A stretch of 64,000 nt of DNA, taken from positions 1-64,000 of the forward strand of contig JBBQFD010000001.1 in NCBI GenBank assembly GCA_038321575.1. The letters are read 5' to 3'. The notes under the pieces are model-generated. The model worked only from the letters and a program-made list of their open reading frames with translations, was not told the DNA's origin and ran no database searches. Position numbers and translations under genes: made by a program. Position 1 is the first letter of the stretch; the number at the start of each line of letters is the position of its first letter. Below are positions 54,377 to 62,776 of the stretch, piece by piece. The stretch comes from JBBQFD01 sp038321575. Its GTDB lineage: Bacteria; Bacillota_I; Bacilli_A; RF39; UBA660.

Positions 54377-54403
54377 AGAAAAAGACTAATTATTAGTCCT
54401 TTT
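54377..54403 (-). terminator. Terminator of the SDR gene
   Basis: A stem of AAAAGACTAAT with ATTAGTCCTTTT (one bulge) is followed by T on the minus strand. Confidence 0.65.
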
Positions 54404-54433
54404 ATGATACATATAAATATAAATTTATAAAAA

Positions 54434-55186
54434 CTACTTTTTTTTATTTTTTTGAATATTATAAGTCATTTGAAGAATTAACTTAGTTGGTACTATACGG
54501 CCAATATAATAAGCTATCTTCATGTACCATCCCGGTATAATAATTAATTTCTTCTTAAACATTTGATCAATTGCATATTTAGCAACATAACTACTTTTTA
54601 AGGGTTTCATACTAAAATCAACATTAGCTACTTTACTAAAATTAGTAGAAACTGGTCCTGGGCATAATACTGAGACTACTACTTGAGAGTTATCTCTTTT
54701 TAATTCTTCATATAAAGCAGTTGTTAGTCTTAAAACATAGGCTTTAGTTGCATAATAGGTAGCCATTAAAGGACCTGGTTGAAATGCTGCTGCCGATGCG
54801 ACATTTAAGATATAACCACTATTTCTTTTTTTCATATTTTTTAAAAATAGCTTACTCAATATATGGACAGCTTTGATATTTAAATCAATCATATCTAATT
54901 CTTTATAAATATCCGTATCATTAAATTTACCGAATAAGCCAAAACCAGCATTATTTACTAAAATATCAATCTTATCATTTTCATACATATCATAAAGTTT
55001 ATTACAGTTATTTTCTTTACTTAAATCTAAAGTTACTATTTCAGTTTTACCTTTTAACTCTTTAGCAACTTCTTTTAGTTGCACTGTATTTCTAGCTACT
55101 AATACTAAATCATAACCTAGAGTATCTAAATATCTTGAGATATCACGGCCAATACCACTTGATGCGCCTGTTACTATTGCTTTCAT
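54434..55186 (-). CDS. Short-chain dehydrogenase/reductase
   Basis: A 250-residue classical SDR: cofactor loop GASSGIGRDISRYL (7-20), NNAGFGLFG near 78, the catalytic Ser in NVASAAAF, and YATKAY with Tyr and Lys of the YxxxK motif near 155. The residue pattern after the first strand (VARN) favours NADP. C-terminal residues 200-250 include a hydrophobic stretch that may touch the membrane, as in YqjQ/DltE-like members. The substrate is unknown. GAGGTG precedes the ATG; the heliorhodopsin gene is upstream with its own terminator. Confidence 0.92.
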   Translation of the reverse strand: MKAIVTGASSGIGRDISRYLDTLGYDLVLVARNTVQLKEVAKELKGKTEIVTLDLSKENNCNKLYDMYENDKIDILVNNAGFGLFGKFNDTDIYKELDMIDLNIKAVHILSKLFLKNMKKRNSGYILNVASAAAFQPGPLMATYYATKAYVLRLTTALYEELKRDNSQVVVSVLCPGPVSTNFSKVANVDFSMKPLKSSYVAKYAIDQMFKKKLIIIPGWYMKIAYYIGRIVPTKLILQMTYNIQKNKKK

Positions 55187-55225
55187 TACAACACCTCTAT
55201 AATAAGTATAACATAATTATAGCCA

Positions 55226-55253
55226 TAAAAAAATCTAGATAAACTAGATTTTT
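55226..55253 (-). terminator. Terminator of the heliorhodopsin gene
   Basis: A 10-bp stem of AAAAATCTAG with CTAGATTTTT is followed by T on the minus strand. Confidence 0.85.
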
Positions 55254-55259
55254 AAATTA

Positions 55260-56039
55260 TTATGGTTGCATTACTCCGAAGAATACTAACCATGCCAATA
55301 CTGATTTAGCAACTAAGCTAAGAATAATATAAGCACGTTCGCCATATAGATAATCTGCCCATTTGCCTTTTTCTTTATATTGTAAGATCATATTAATTGG
55401 GAATAGATTAAAGAATACTAAATATGATCCAAATACCGCATAAACAAACCATGGTATTTGAGTAGGATCAGAATTACCAAAGGCATACATAATAACTACT
55501 ATCCAAGGAATTAAGCCGGCGATTGATCCAAATATAAATGGTAACCAATCAATTTTCTTGTGATTTTGATTCATTTTTTCCATTAATAAACCAAATAGAT
55601 TCATGGTTGCATTTAAACCAAAGATCAACATTAATGACCCAATGTCTTTAACGCCGAATAATACAGCAATTAAGACAATCATTAGTGATGAGCTAAGAGC
55701 ATATTCATACCATCTAAACATATTCATATTATTACTTATTTGTTTAATGTATCCCTTATTAAATCTAGGTGATGCTACTATAAAGTGAAACATCGCTGAT
55801 AAGAATAGAAATACTGATACTAATATCCCAAATGGTAAAGTAAACAATACCTTTTGAACATTTACTAAATGCATTGTTGCTTTATCAAAAGTTAAAAAGT
55901 TTGAATATATATCTGGTCTAAAATTAGCCACCTTTGCCACATTTAACGCTACATATAGCATAAATGCTCCTTGAATAAAGTGGAAAAATCCCATAAATAA
56001 ATTAAATCTTGTTAGGGCCTTAAATTTGTTTTCTAACAT
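55260..56039 (-). CDS. Heliorhodopsin
   Basis: A 259-residue, seven-span protein with the heliorhodopsin marks: RFNLFMGFFHFIQGAFML in helix A, RWYEYALSSSLMIVLIA in helix C with the counterion Glu112, and SLVAKSVLAW in helix G with the retinal Lys245. His20 and His85 match the two conserved histidines. The long polar loop between helices A and B is present. Heliorhodopsins bind retinal with the N-terminus inside the cell, opposite to type 1 rhodopsins. They cycle slowly and do not pump ions; proposed roles are light sensing and regulation of partner enzymes. AAAGGAGG precedes the ATG. No retinal-synthesis gene lies in the window. Confidence 0.95.
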   Translation of the reverse strand: MLENKFKALTRFNLFMGFFHFIQGAFMLYVALNVAKVANFRPDIYSNFLTFDKATMHLVNVQKVLFTLPFGILVSVFLFLSAMFHFIVASPRFNKGYIKQISNNMNMFRWYEYALSSSLMIVLIAVLFGVKDIGSLMLIFGLNATMNLFGLLMEKMNQNHKKIDWLPFIFGSIAGLIPWIVVIMYAFGNSDPTQIPWFVYAVFGSYLVFFNLFPINMILQYKEKGKWADYLYGERAYIILSLVAKSVLAWLVFFGVMQP

Positions 56040-56093
56040 AAATAACCTCCTTTAATATAATAATACCACTTTTTGCATTATTTGCAAGTAAAT

Positions 56094-56119
56094 AAAAAAC
56101 CATATTTAATATGGTTTTT
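56094..56119 (-). terminator. Terminator of the DUF1328 gene
   Basis: An 11-bp stem of AAAACCATATT with AATATGGTTTT is followed by T on the minus strand. Confidence 0.8.
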
Positions 56120-56125
56120 AACATG

Positions 56126-56293
56126 TTATTCTCTAAAATTTCTCTTTCCGAAAATAACGGAAAGAACAAATAGTACTAAGAATACTAGGAATAGTACTTT
56201 AGCAATTTCAGTTGCTGCGCCGGCAATTCCTCCAAAACCAAGAATACCTGCTATTATAGCAATTATAAAAAAGGTTATTGCATATCTAAGCAT
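56126..56293 (-). CDS. DUF1328 family small membrane protein (YtjA-like)
   Basis: A 55-residue two-span protein. It starts [20 protein letters not shown], then [15 protein letters not shown] and a second span, ending in GKRNFRE: the DUF1328 pattern throughout. The family is widespread and is linked in places to stress or envelope conditions, without a firm function. AGGGGG lies 8 bases before the ATG at 56293; the ATG at 56299 is too close to that site. The promoter shows TGCTATACT upstream. The gene sits between heliorhodopsin and a TIGR02206 membrane protein gene on the same strand. Confidence 0.93.
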   Translation of the reverse strand: MLRYAITFFIIAIIAGILGFGGIAGAATEIAKVLFLVFLVLFVLSVIFGKRNFRE

Positions 56294-56361
56294 AATCATA
56301 ACCCCCTCTCGTTAATGAATATAATATATGATTACATCATTACCTTAAGTATAGCATGATA

Positions 56362-57069
56362 TCACTTATAAACGAAATTGAGTTCTTTATTTATTAGTAT
56401 GTATATTCCATATAAAATAGTAAACAAAGTAATTAAAAGTAGATATAACACTACAAGATACCCTATTGGACCAAATAATTTAAACATATTCTCTAAGACA
56501 GTCCCTTTTGGTCCTTCCATTAAATACATAAAATTAGCATGTGTAATTGTATTGAAAATATATATTAATGCCATAATAATTACAGATAATATATAATATG
56601 AATATAAATCTTTCTTTGTTATTTTAAACTTATAAGTTATTAACATATAAATAGTTCCCATAACCAGCATCATATGACTCATAATAAAGAAAATAGCTCT
56701 TAAAAGTCCTGGGTCGGGATGTAATTTCCCTGGCATTAAAGCTACTGCTAACGCCGTTGGGATTCCTATTAAAAAAGTAAAAGTAAATAACTTATTATTT
56801 GGCCATATAAGACATATAATAAGGAAAATAAAATCTAAATTGCATACATGAAGAGACAATAAATCTTGGATTTTAAATACTCCAATTGAAATATCAAATC
56901 CATATCTAACACTTCTTATCAAAATAATAGTAAGTGCTAAGAAAATCCCAATCATTCTTACTTTATCAGGATATTTTTTAGCTATTAATATAAATATAAT
57001 TCCTAAAAGAATTGGTATAATCATCGATATAATATGTTCGTAACCAAATAGATTTAGATTATATATCAT
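56362..57069 (-). CDS. TIGR02206/YwaF family membrane protein
   Basis: A 235-residue protein with seven predicted spans that matches the YwaF family in layout: FGYEHIISMIIPILLG at the start, LHVCNLDFI in the third/fourth span, the GIPTALAVALMPG turn, and an HMMLVMGTIYM span. The function of the family is unknown. It starts one base after the TAG stop of the upstream gene and has only a weak ribosome site, so it is probably translationally coupled to that gene. Confidence 0.88.
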   Translation of the reverse strand: MIYNLNLFGYEHIISMIIPILLGIIFILIAKKYPDKVRMIGIFLALTIILIRSVRYGFDISIGVFKIQDLLSLHVCNLDFIFLIICLIWPNNKLFTFTFLIGIPTALAVALMPGKLHPDPGLLRAIFFIMSHMMLVMGTIYMLITYKFKITKKDLYSYYILSVIIMALIYIFNTITHANFMYLMEGPKGTVLENMFKLFGPIGYLVVLYLLLITLFTILYGIYILINKELNFVYK

Positions 57070-57070
57070 A

Positions 57071-57859
57071 CTATTTTATAATTCTTTCTAGTGATGATGG
57101 TACACGACCTTTGAATAATATCTTACCATCAACTACCGCAATCTTATCAAAATTTGATCCCGTTTTATTATTATATTTAGTCATTAAATTATTAACACCA
57201 TTAGTAAGTGTTTGTATAGCTTCACTTGATGCTACATAATTAGTTGGAATTGGTATTCCTTGAACTGAAACAGATTTTAAACTACCTGTTGATATATTAT
57301 TAGTTACTGATCCTTCAAAACTTAAGTACAAATTAACACTACTAGGTAAAAATCCTAGAGCTGGTATCTCTTTTTTAATTTGATCTCTAGAATATTTACT
57401 GCCTAATACTTCATTTAAGAAATAATCAACATTAGCAGCTCCTGATGCTTCAATCGAACCATCATTATTAATTTTTACTTGAACATTTTTAACAGCAAAA
57501 TAACTAGGGCGGTTCATATTAAGGAATGATGTTATTTCTGCACTTGTAAATGATACTTCAATTGGTTTAGCAACTCCAAATACATAATTGTATTTAGCCT
57601 CTGAATCACCAGTAGGTACTGCATCTTTTACATATTGTAATTTACTCATCATGCTATCATAATCAGCTTTGGTATAAGTAACACCTAGGCTTTTAGTCCA
57701 TAATAAACCAGGCATCATAAATCCTAATATCAATATAATAACAATATTAATAACTATAAAAATCATAAATCTTCTTAGAAATTTATGTTTCTTTTTAGGT
57801 TTTGGTTTCATTGTGACTTCTACTATTTCTTCGTTTTTAATAGGTGTTTCTTGGTCCAT
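57071..57859 (-). CDS. Membrane-anchored extracytoplasmic protein of unknown function
   Basis: A 262-residue protein. A charged cytoplasmic N-terminus with a KPKPKKKHK run leads to one span (about 28-50), then an external domain of about 210 residues. The domain appears to be alternating strands and helices (for example SFTSAEITSFLNMNRPSYFA), somewhat like lipid-binding or anti-sigma-like extracytoplasmic domains, but I cannot name a family. GAGGTAT precedes the ATG. It is coupled to the YwaF-like gene. Confidence 0.78.
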   Translation of the reverse strand: MDQETPIKNEEIVEVTMKPKPKKKHKFLRRFMIFIVINIVIILILGFMMPGLLWTKSLGVTYTKADYDSMMSKLQYVKDAVPTGDSEAKYNYVFGVAKPIEVSFTSAEITSFLNMNRPSYFAVKNVQVKINNDGSIEASGAANVDYFLNEVLGSKYSRDQIKKEIPALGFLPSSVNLYLSFEGSVTNNISTGSLKSVSVQGIPIPTNYVASSEAIQTLTNGVNNLMTKYNNKTGSNFDKIAVVDGKILFKGRVPSSLERIIK

Positions 57860-57917
57860 AACTATACCTCTTCTCTAAAGATAATTATATTCCTTAAAAT
57901 AAAATAAATCAATTCAA

Positions 57918-57949
57918 TAAAAAATCTAACTTATTATAGTTAGATTTTT
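57918..57949 (-). terminator. Terminator of the small basic protein gene
   Basis: A 10-bp stem of AAAATCTAAC with GTTAGATTTT is followed by T on the minus strand. Confidence 0.8.
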
Positions 57950-57951
57950 AT

Positions 57952-58113
57952 TTATTTGTTAGCTTCCTTAGCTGCTTTTGCTTTTCGATCTGCTTTAGCT
58001 TTTTCAGCTTTTGGTCCATAATATAATGAATTTAATATTTTCATTTTTTTACCAATTTTAATAACAAATTTTTTTCTTACACCTTCTGGTAATTCTCTTT
58101 TTACTACTTTCAT
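57952..58113 (-). CDS. Small basic protein of unknown function
   Basis: A 53-residue protein, about a third Lys plus Arg, opening MKVVKRELPEGVRKKFVIK and ending in an Ala/Lys-rich helix (EKAKADRKAKAAKEANK). AGGAG precedes the ATG by about 9 bases, and the gene has its own terminator directly after the stop. The charge suggests binding to RNA, DNA or the ribosome, but no family is recognised. It is shorter than usual ORF cut-offs and could be missed by automatic annotation. Confidence 0.7.
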   Translation of the reverse strand: MKVVKRELPEGVRKKFVIKIGKKMKILNSLYYGPKAEKAKADRKAKAAKEANK

Positions 58114-58219
58114 GTAATTCATCTCCTATACGTAATATATTATATCATTAAATGTATATAAAAAACAATATTTAATTGGTTAAGTCGTAATAATATGGCT
58201 TTCCATCATTACATAAATC

Positions 58220-58711
58220 TTATTTATAAATTTTTCTTATTTTAATTGTGCTTGCACTTGTCTTAAGATTATTTAAATGCTCTATTTGCCAATTTCTTTC
58301 AGCTTCCAATATATCATCCACATTAGCGTTATCTTTATTTAAATAATATAATGCTGAAATAACATACATTGCTGATCCTTCTGAATGAGTTTTAACGTGA
58401 CAAGTAGCAAGGGCATGACTACACGCTCTAGCGATTTGACATGCAACTTTATCGGTTGCCTCAAGTTCTCTAGCAACTGCAAGCGTGGGATATGTAAATT
58501 TTCTTGCATCCCACATTTTAACTTCATCACTTAGCCATTTATTTAACATATTAAGCGCATCACGAGGTCTTGTTTCATTAGGATATTTATCTTCAATTAA
58601 ATATAAATACTTTGTCACACAATCAAATGCCCATCTTGCCAATAATTTTTGATCGGTATCTTTTATTAATTCAACTAATCGCGGATCATGTCGTAATTTT
58701 TTTAAATCCAT
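58220..58711 (-). CDS. Imm-5-like putative immunity protein
   Basis: A 163-residue helical protein that matches the Imm-5-like pattern: LLARWAFDCVTKYL, RPRDALNMLNKWL, VAREL, ACQIARACSHALATCHVKTH and the YVISALYYL helix, ending in the EAERNWQ region. Family members are annotated as putative immunity proteins from their link to polymorphic toxins. However, many stand alone, as here, with no toxin gene in the window, so another role is quite possible. AAGGAGGTG precedes the ATG. It is 16 bases downstream of the FAD oxidoreductase gene and is probably co-transcribed with it. Confidence 0.85.
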   Translation of the reverse strand: MDLKKLRHDPRLVELIKDTDQKLLARWAFDCVTKYLYLIEDKYPNETRPRDALNMLNKWLSDEVKMWDARKFTYPTLAVARELEATDKVACQIARACSHALATCHVKTHSEGSAMYVISALYYLNKDNANVDDILEAERNWQIEHLNNLKTSASTIKIRKIYK

Positions 58712-58727
58712 AACAACACCTCCTTAG

Positions 58728-60107
58728 TTATTTCATTTTTCTAGCAACTTGAATACCATTCATACTGGCTTGCATTAACCCTCTAGTAATTCCAGCCCCA
58801 TCACCTAGTGCATAAAGATTTTTGATGTTAGTTTCGAAATTATTATTAACCATTACTTTATTAGAATAGAATTTTACTTCTACACCATAAATTAGCGTTT
58901 CATCATTAGCAAAACCAGGCATCATAAGATCAAGTTTTCCCATTGTTTCAATTATATCAGTCATAATTCTGGTTGGAAAAACTAAACTAAAGTCCCCTGC
59001 CACTGCATCTTTTAAAGTTGGTTTTAATTTATTATTCATAAATTCTTGTTGACTTGTTTTTCGATAATTCTTAAAATCACCATAGCGTTGAACCATAACT
59101 TTGTTATTAGTAAATAAATTAGCTAATTGCGCGATTGTTTTACCATATGTTACCGCATCTTCAAATGGATCTTCCATTTCTAATGAAACAAGGAGAGCAA
59201 GATTAGTATTATTAGATTTTAAGTTTTCTTGTTTATAACTGTGTCCGTTAGCAACCGCTAGATCGTTATCATAACGTTCTTCACTAACTTCACCACGAGG
59301 ATTCCAACAAAAGGTACGGACTTTATCATTAAATTTATCAGTATAATTAACGATTTTGCTCTCATAACTAATGTCATCTATTTCTTTAGTAATTTTGCTA
59401 TCAACTTCAACTCGCACTCCTATATCGATAATACCCGTTTTAGATTCAATATGATGTTCATGACAAATCTTGCTTAACCAGCTACAACCATCACGGCCAA
59501 CACTAACAATTACTTTTTTCGCCATATAACTTTGGTTATTAACTAATACACCATATATAATATTATCTTTAATTAATAAATTTGATACCGGAGAATTAAA
59601 TAACATATCAATTCCCATATCACTTAATTTATCTTCAATTTTAGAATATATTTCAAATGATGCTTCCGTACCTAAATGTCTAATGCCTGATTCAATGACT
59701 TTTAAACCAACTTTCTTGGCTTTTTCTTGAATACTAGGATTACCATGTTCACCATATACTTTTTTATCAGCACCAAATGATAAATAAATATCATCCGTAT
59801 ATTTTAATAACGTATTAAATTCTTCTAAAGTCATATAATTAATAAGATTCCCGCCCACTTCACCATGACCATTAATACTAAGTTTACCATCAGAAAAAGC
59901 TCCAGCACCTGAAAACCCCGTTATAATATTACAAGGAACACAATTAACACATTTACCAATATGTCTTTTAGGGCATACTCTTTTTTTAATTGATCTTCCC
60001 TTTTCAATCATTAAAATATGACTTTTCGGATACAATAATTTGTATTCGTATGCTGCAAAAATACCACTAGGGCCAGCACCAACAATTATTAAATCATATT
60101 CATTCAT
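58728..60107 (-). CDS. FAD-dependent oxidoreductase (COG2509-like)
   Basis: A 459-residue flavoprotein. The dinucleotide fold IIVGAGPSGIFAAYE lies at residues 7-21. A cysteine cluster CPKRHIGKCVNCVPC near 44-58 is followed by GFSGAGAFSDGKL, the mark of the COG2509 group. A second dinucleotide-type strand (NLYALGDGAGITRGLMQAS) lies near the C-terminus. The cysteines may hold a metal or Fe-S cluster. Related proteins are annotated as uncharacterised dehydrogenases. GGTGAT precedes the ATG. It is followed by the Imm-5-like gene. Confidence 0.9.
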   Translation of the reverse strand: MNEYDLIIVGAGPSGIFAAYEYKLLYPKSHILMIEKGRSIKKRVCPKRHIGKCVNCVPCNIITGFSGAGAFSDGKLSINGHGEVGGNLINYMTLEEFNTLLKYTDDIYLSFGADKKVYGEHGNPSIQEKAKKVGLKVIESGIRHLGTEASFEIYSKIEDKLSDMGIDMLFNSPVSNLLIKDNIIYGVLVNNQSYMAKKVIVSVGRDGCSWLSKICHEHHIESKTGIIDIGVRVEVDSKITKEIDDISYESKIVNYTDKFNDKVRTFCWNPRGEVSEERYDNDLAVANGHSYKQENLKSNNTNLALLVSLEMEDPFEDAVTYGKTIAQLANLFTNNKVMVQRYGDFKNYRKTSQQEFMNNKLKPTLKDAVAGDFSLVFPTRIMTDIIETMGKLDLMMPGFANDETLIYGVEVKFYSNKVMVNNNFETNIKNLYALGDGAGITRGLMQASMNGIQVARKMK

Positions 60108-60130
60108 ATTATCACCACAAGTATTATAGC

Positions 60131-60162
60131 AAAAAAAACTAACTTTTTATAGTTAGTTTTTT
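60131..60162 (-). terminator. Terminator of the CDGSH gene
   Basis: A stem of AAAAACTAAC with GTTAGTTTTT is followed by T on the minus strand and overlaps the stop codon. Confidence 0.8.
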
Positions 60163-60851
60163 TCTTCTTTTAAAATGCTATCCAGAAACTGAACATTTAT
60201 ATGCTCAGCATCACAAAACGGTTTATTATCAGAATGTCCACATCTACATAAAGTAATACGGTTCCTTGGTTCTAATATGTTACCATGCTCATCTTCAATA
60301 GTAATATCGCCTCTTACCCAAATTGGACCACTACATCCCTTTAATGGATCTTGAAGTATTACAATACTCGGATCATATACCGGTTCAATGACTTGATTAG
60401 TATTTTTATCATACATAACAAGTCTTCCTGATGGGCAATCGCAAGCTAATTTAATAGCTAACTTTTCATCTTCAGCATTGTTCGCTTCTTCAGTTAAAGT
60501 CCAAGCATTACCTTTTTTAGAATGACAAAATCTGGACAATGAACACAACTCTTCAACATCTTCCATGATAAGATTCTTACCATAATATTTTAAAGCATCT
60601 TCTTTAAATGGTTTCATAGTAGGACTTAGGGTGCCATCAAAATGGGTTGCAACGTGAGCACCATCACAAAAAGGTGCATTCTTTGATTTACCACATCTGC
60701 ACAATGCGTAAGCAGTACTAACTTCAAATTTCCTGCCTTGTTTATATATATAACCAGTCGTATTTAAATCAATGATCATTTCTTCTAATGATATATTCCC
60801 TGATACTAAATATGGGCCATTCTTGGTTATCTTTATTTTATTTATATTCAT
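60153..60851 (-). CDS. Double CDGSH iron-sulfur protein
   Basis: A 232-residue protein with two CDGSH-type [2Fe-2S] sites: CRCGKSKNAPFCDGAH (Cys51, 53, 62 and His66) and CRCGHSDNKPFCDAEH (Cys202, 204, 213 and His217). Between them lies a domain with CSLSRFCHSK and CDCPSGRL that resembles the DUF1271/Fer4_19 divergent ferredoxin-like domain, itself a possible cluster binder. Each CDGSH site uses three Cys and one His, giving a redox-active, transferable cluster. Probable role: redox sensing or cluster transfer in the cytoplasm. AGGTGAT precedes the ATG. Confidence 0.92.
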   Translation of the reverse strand: MNINKIKITKNGPYLVSGNISLEEMIIDLNTTGYIYKQGRKFEVSTAYALCRCGKSKNAPFCDGAHVATHFDGTLSPTMKPFKEDALKYYGKNLIMEDVEELCSLSRFCHSKKGNAWTLTEEANNAEDEKLAIKLACDCPSGRLVMYDKNTNQVIEPVYDPSIVILQDPLKGCSGPIWVRGDITIEDEHGNILEPRNRITLCRCGHSDNKPFCDAEHINVQFLDSILKEEKN

Positions 60852-60876
60852 TTTTTATCACCTGATTACATTATAA

Positions 60877-60908
60877 CAAAAAAATCTAACTTATAAAAGT
60901 TAGATTTT
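60877..60908 (-). terminator. Terminator of the DUF1295/DUF2177 pair
   Basis: A 10-bp stem (60881-60890 with 60899-60908) is followed by T on the minus strand. Confidence 0.8.
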
Positions 60909-61292
60909 GTATATATAATAAGTTATTAGTGACACAATAGTTGATAATGAGCTTCCCCAAATCAAATCTATAATTGTAATCTTTAAAGGCCATTCTTTTA
61001 AAGTAGCTAGATTAGTAAGATCATATGTTGCATATGTTACTAATCCAAATAATAAGGCTGAAATAATTAATTGAATAACATCTTGTTTAACAATAGCTGG
61101 ATTAATTACAAAGTATACTAATCCTACTAAAAAGATTAAATAAAATATCCCTGCTGCAATTAAATTAGGGCTATTAGTCATTAAATGTCCTATGGCATTC
61201 TTATAAAAATCTTTTGAGATTAATAAAAGCCATATACCATCAATAACTAAAAAAGCTATAAGTGCTATAAAATACATTTTTAAATAATTCAT
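60900..61292 (-). CDS. DUF2177 family membrane protein
   Basis: A 130-residue protein with four spans. It starts [20 protein letters not shown], holds the [18 protein letters not shown] segment and the [21 protein letters not shown] segment that mark DUF2177. Function unknown; a lipid-linked role is often supposed from its neighbours. AAGGAGTGAG precedes the ATG at 61292, and that ATG overlaps the TGA of the DUF1295 gene (ATGA), so the pair is coupled. Confidence 0.9.
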   Translation of the reverse strand: MNYLKMYFIALIAFLVIDGIWLLLISKDFYKNAIGHLMTNSPNLIAAGIFYLIFLVGLVYFVINPAIVKQDVIQLIISALLFGLVTYATYDLTNLATLKEWPLKITIIDLIWGSSLSTIVSLITYYIYKI

Positions 61293-62059
61293 TTTCTCAC
61301 TCCTTTCTTCGGAAACCAAGGAATAAACTTGCTTGTTATCTTACTATATTTTTGATATTCCTCATCATCCTTATATTTTTTTTCGAGTAATGGAACTCCT
61401 GATACAAATAATAATAAAAAAGTTATTACTATCGGACTAATTATTATTAAAAGATTTTGACTATAAGCTGCTATAAAAAAGCCCCACCATAGTAATGACT
61501 CTCCAAAATAATTTGGATGTCTGGTATATTTCCATAAACCAGTTTTCATTAATCGATTATTTTTATCTCTATTTTTTATAAAATAAGCTAATTGGTAATC
61601 ACCAATAACTTCGAATAAGTATCCTGTGATCCAAATTAATATCCCAACAACATTAATTAAACTTAATTTTGTAAAAGAAGCATTGCTATATTGCATCGGT
61701 AAAGATATAATCCACATAAACATTCCTTGTAAAATAAATATTTGGAAGTATGCTCTTATATTAACCCATTTACCCCATTCGCTTCGCCAATTAGCGTATC
61801 TAAAGTCTTCTTTCTTTCCATAATTACGTTTAAATACATAATATGAAAGTCTTAATCCCCAAAGCATTATTAGCATTAATAGAATAATGTTTTTTAAAGA
61901 GTAAACTCCAAATATTAACATCGTTATTATTGAAACTACTACAAAACCTAGTCCCCATCCAATATCAATCAAACCATTATTCTTCTTAACTCTAGCCATA
62001 ATATAAAATAAATTCATATATATAAATATTATTATCGCACTTGTTAAATATACGTTCAT
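61289..62059 (-). CDS. DUF1295/steroid 5-alpha-reductase-like membrane protein
   Basis: A 256-residue protein with seven spans. The C-terminal half holds the DUF1295 core: [20 protein letters not shown] near residue 170, then [18 protein letters not shown] near 225, which bind NADPH in steroid-reductase and isoprenylcysteine-methyltransferase relatives. It probably reduces or modifies a lipid in the membrane. AAAAGGAGTGAT precedes the ATG at 62059; an upstream ATG at 62104 lacks such a site. It overlaps the DUF2177 gene by 4 bases. Confidence 0.9.
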   Translation of the reverse strand: MNVYLTSAIIIFIYMNLFYIMARVKKNNGLIDIGWGLGFVVVSIITMLIFGVYSLKNIILLMLIMLWGLRLSYYVFKRNYGKKEDFRYANWRSEWGKWVNIRAYFQIFILQGMFMWIISLPMQYSNASFTKLSLINVVGILIWITGYLFEVIGDYQLAYFIKNRDKNNRLMKTGLWKYTRHPNYFGESLLWWGFFIAAYSQNLLIIISPIVITFLLLFVSGVPLLEKKYKDDEEYQKYSKITSKFIPWFPKKGVRK

Positions 62060-62128
62060 ATTATCACTCCTTTTACAAAACTTTTTTATATTTATATTAT
62101 ACACCTTTTATAAAATTAGTAATAATTA

Positions 62129-62740
62129 TTACTTAGTCTTTTCGTAATAGTAATTTATAAAAGAAATTATTGCATAACATAGCTTTTCCATGTTGCCATC
62201 GTTATCTCTAAATTTCTTATTTATTTCTATTTGAATTACATCAATATCTGTATTTGAATATATATATTGAGTAATTCCACCGCCTTTAAAAGGATCATTA
62301 TATTTAATATTGTTTATTCCATACTTATTAAATGCTTCCTCTAGTTCTTTTATTACACTGAAGTCAGCAGAAAGATTATTTAAAGTTCCAAATTCAACAT
62401 CAAAATCTCTATCAATGCCTGCCCCGTGAATATCTATTAATAGCTTAACGTTATCTTTTTTGATAACAGCAAGTAAACTCTCTTTGAATTCATCAATAAT
62501 ATTTGAATTTGAATCTATTCCGTTATCTTTTAACTTAATATAGTATGAACAATTAACTTTATCGGCTACATATTGTGCTATTTCCTTAGTAAATGGTTCA
62601 CTCTTTTTTAAACCGTTTTCTTTTTGTTGTCTCATAGTGTGTACAGCCGTTAAAATTACAGGTATTTTACCTTCTTTTGTTAAATACATGTCAGTATTTT
62701 CTTTATCATTATAATTATTTATTTCATCTTTAAAATTCAT
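62129..62740 (-). CDS. N-formylglutamate amidohydrolase-like protein
   Basis: A 203-residue protein with the FGase fold marks: VILTAVHTMRQ near residue 28 (metal His), LLIDIHGAGIDRDFD near 100 (Asp-x-His), GGGITQYIYS near 154 and the VIQIEINKKFRD helix near 172. Metal-dependent amidase activity is likely, but no histidine-degradation genes are present and the substrate is open. GAGGTGAT precedes the ATG at 62740. Confidence 0.85.
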   Translation of the reverse strand: MNFKDEINNYNDKENTDMYLTKEGKIPVILTAVHTMRQQKENGLKKSEPFTKEIAQYVADKVNCSYYIKLKDNGIDSNSNIIDEFKESLLAVIKKDNVKLLIDIHGAGIDRDFDVEFGTLNNLSADFSVIKELEEAFNKYGINNIKYNDPFKGGGITQYIYSNTDIDVIQIEINKKFRDNDGNMEKLCYAIISFINYYYEKTK

Positions 62741-62776
62741 GTTATCACCTCGCATTCATTATAATAAAAAAAGTTT

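Noticed and set aside
56073..56315. Plus-strand ORF of 80 codons
   Set aside because: It is the shadow of the DUF1328 gene on the minus strand (56126-56293), which matches a known family.
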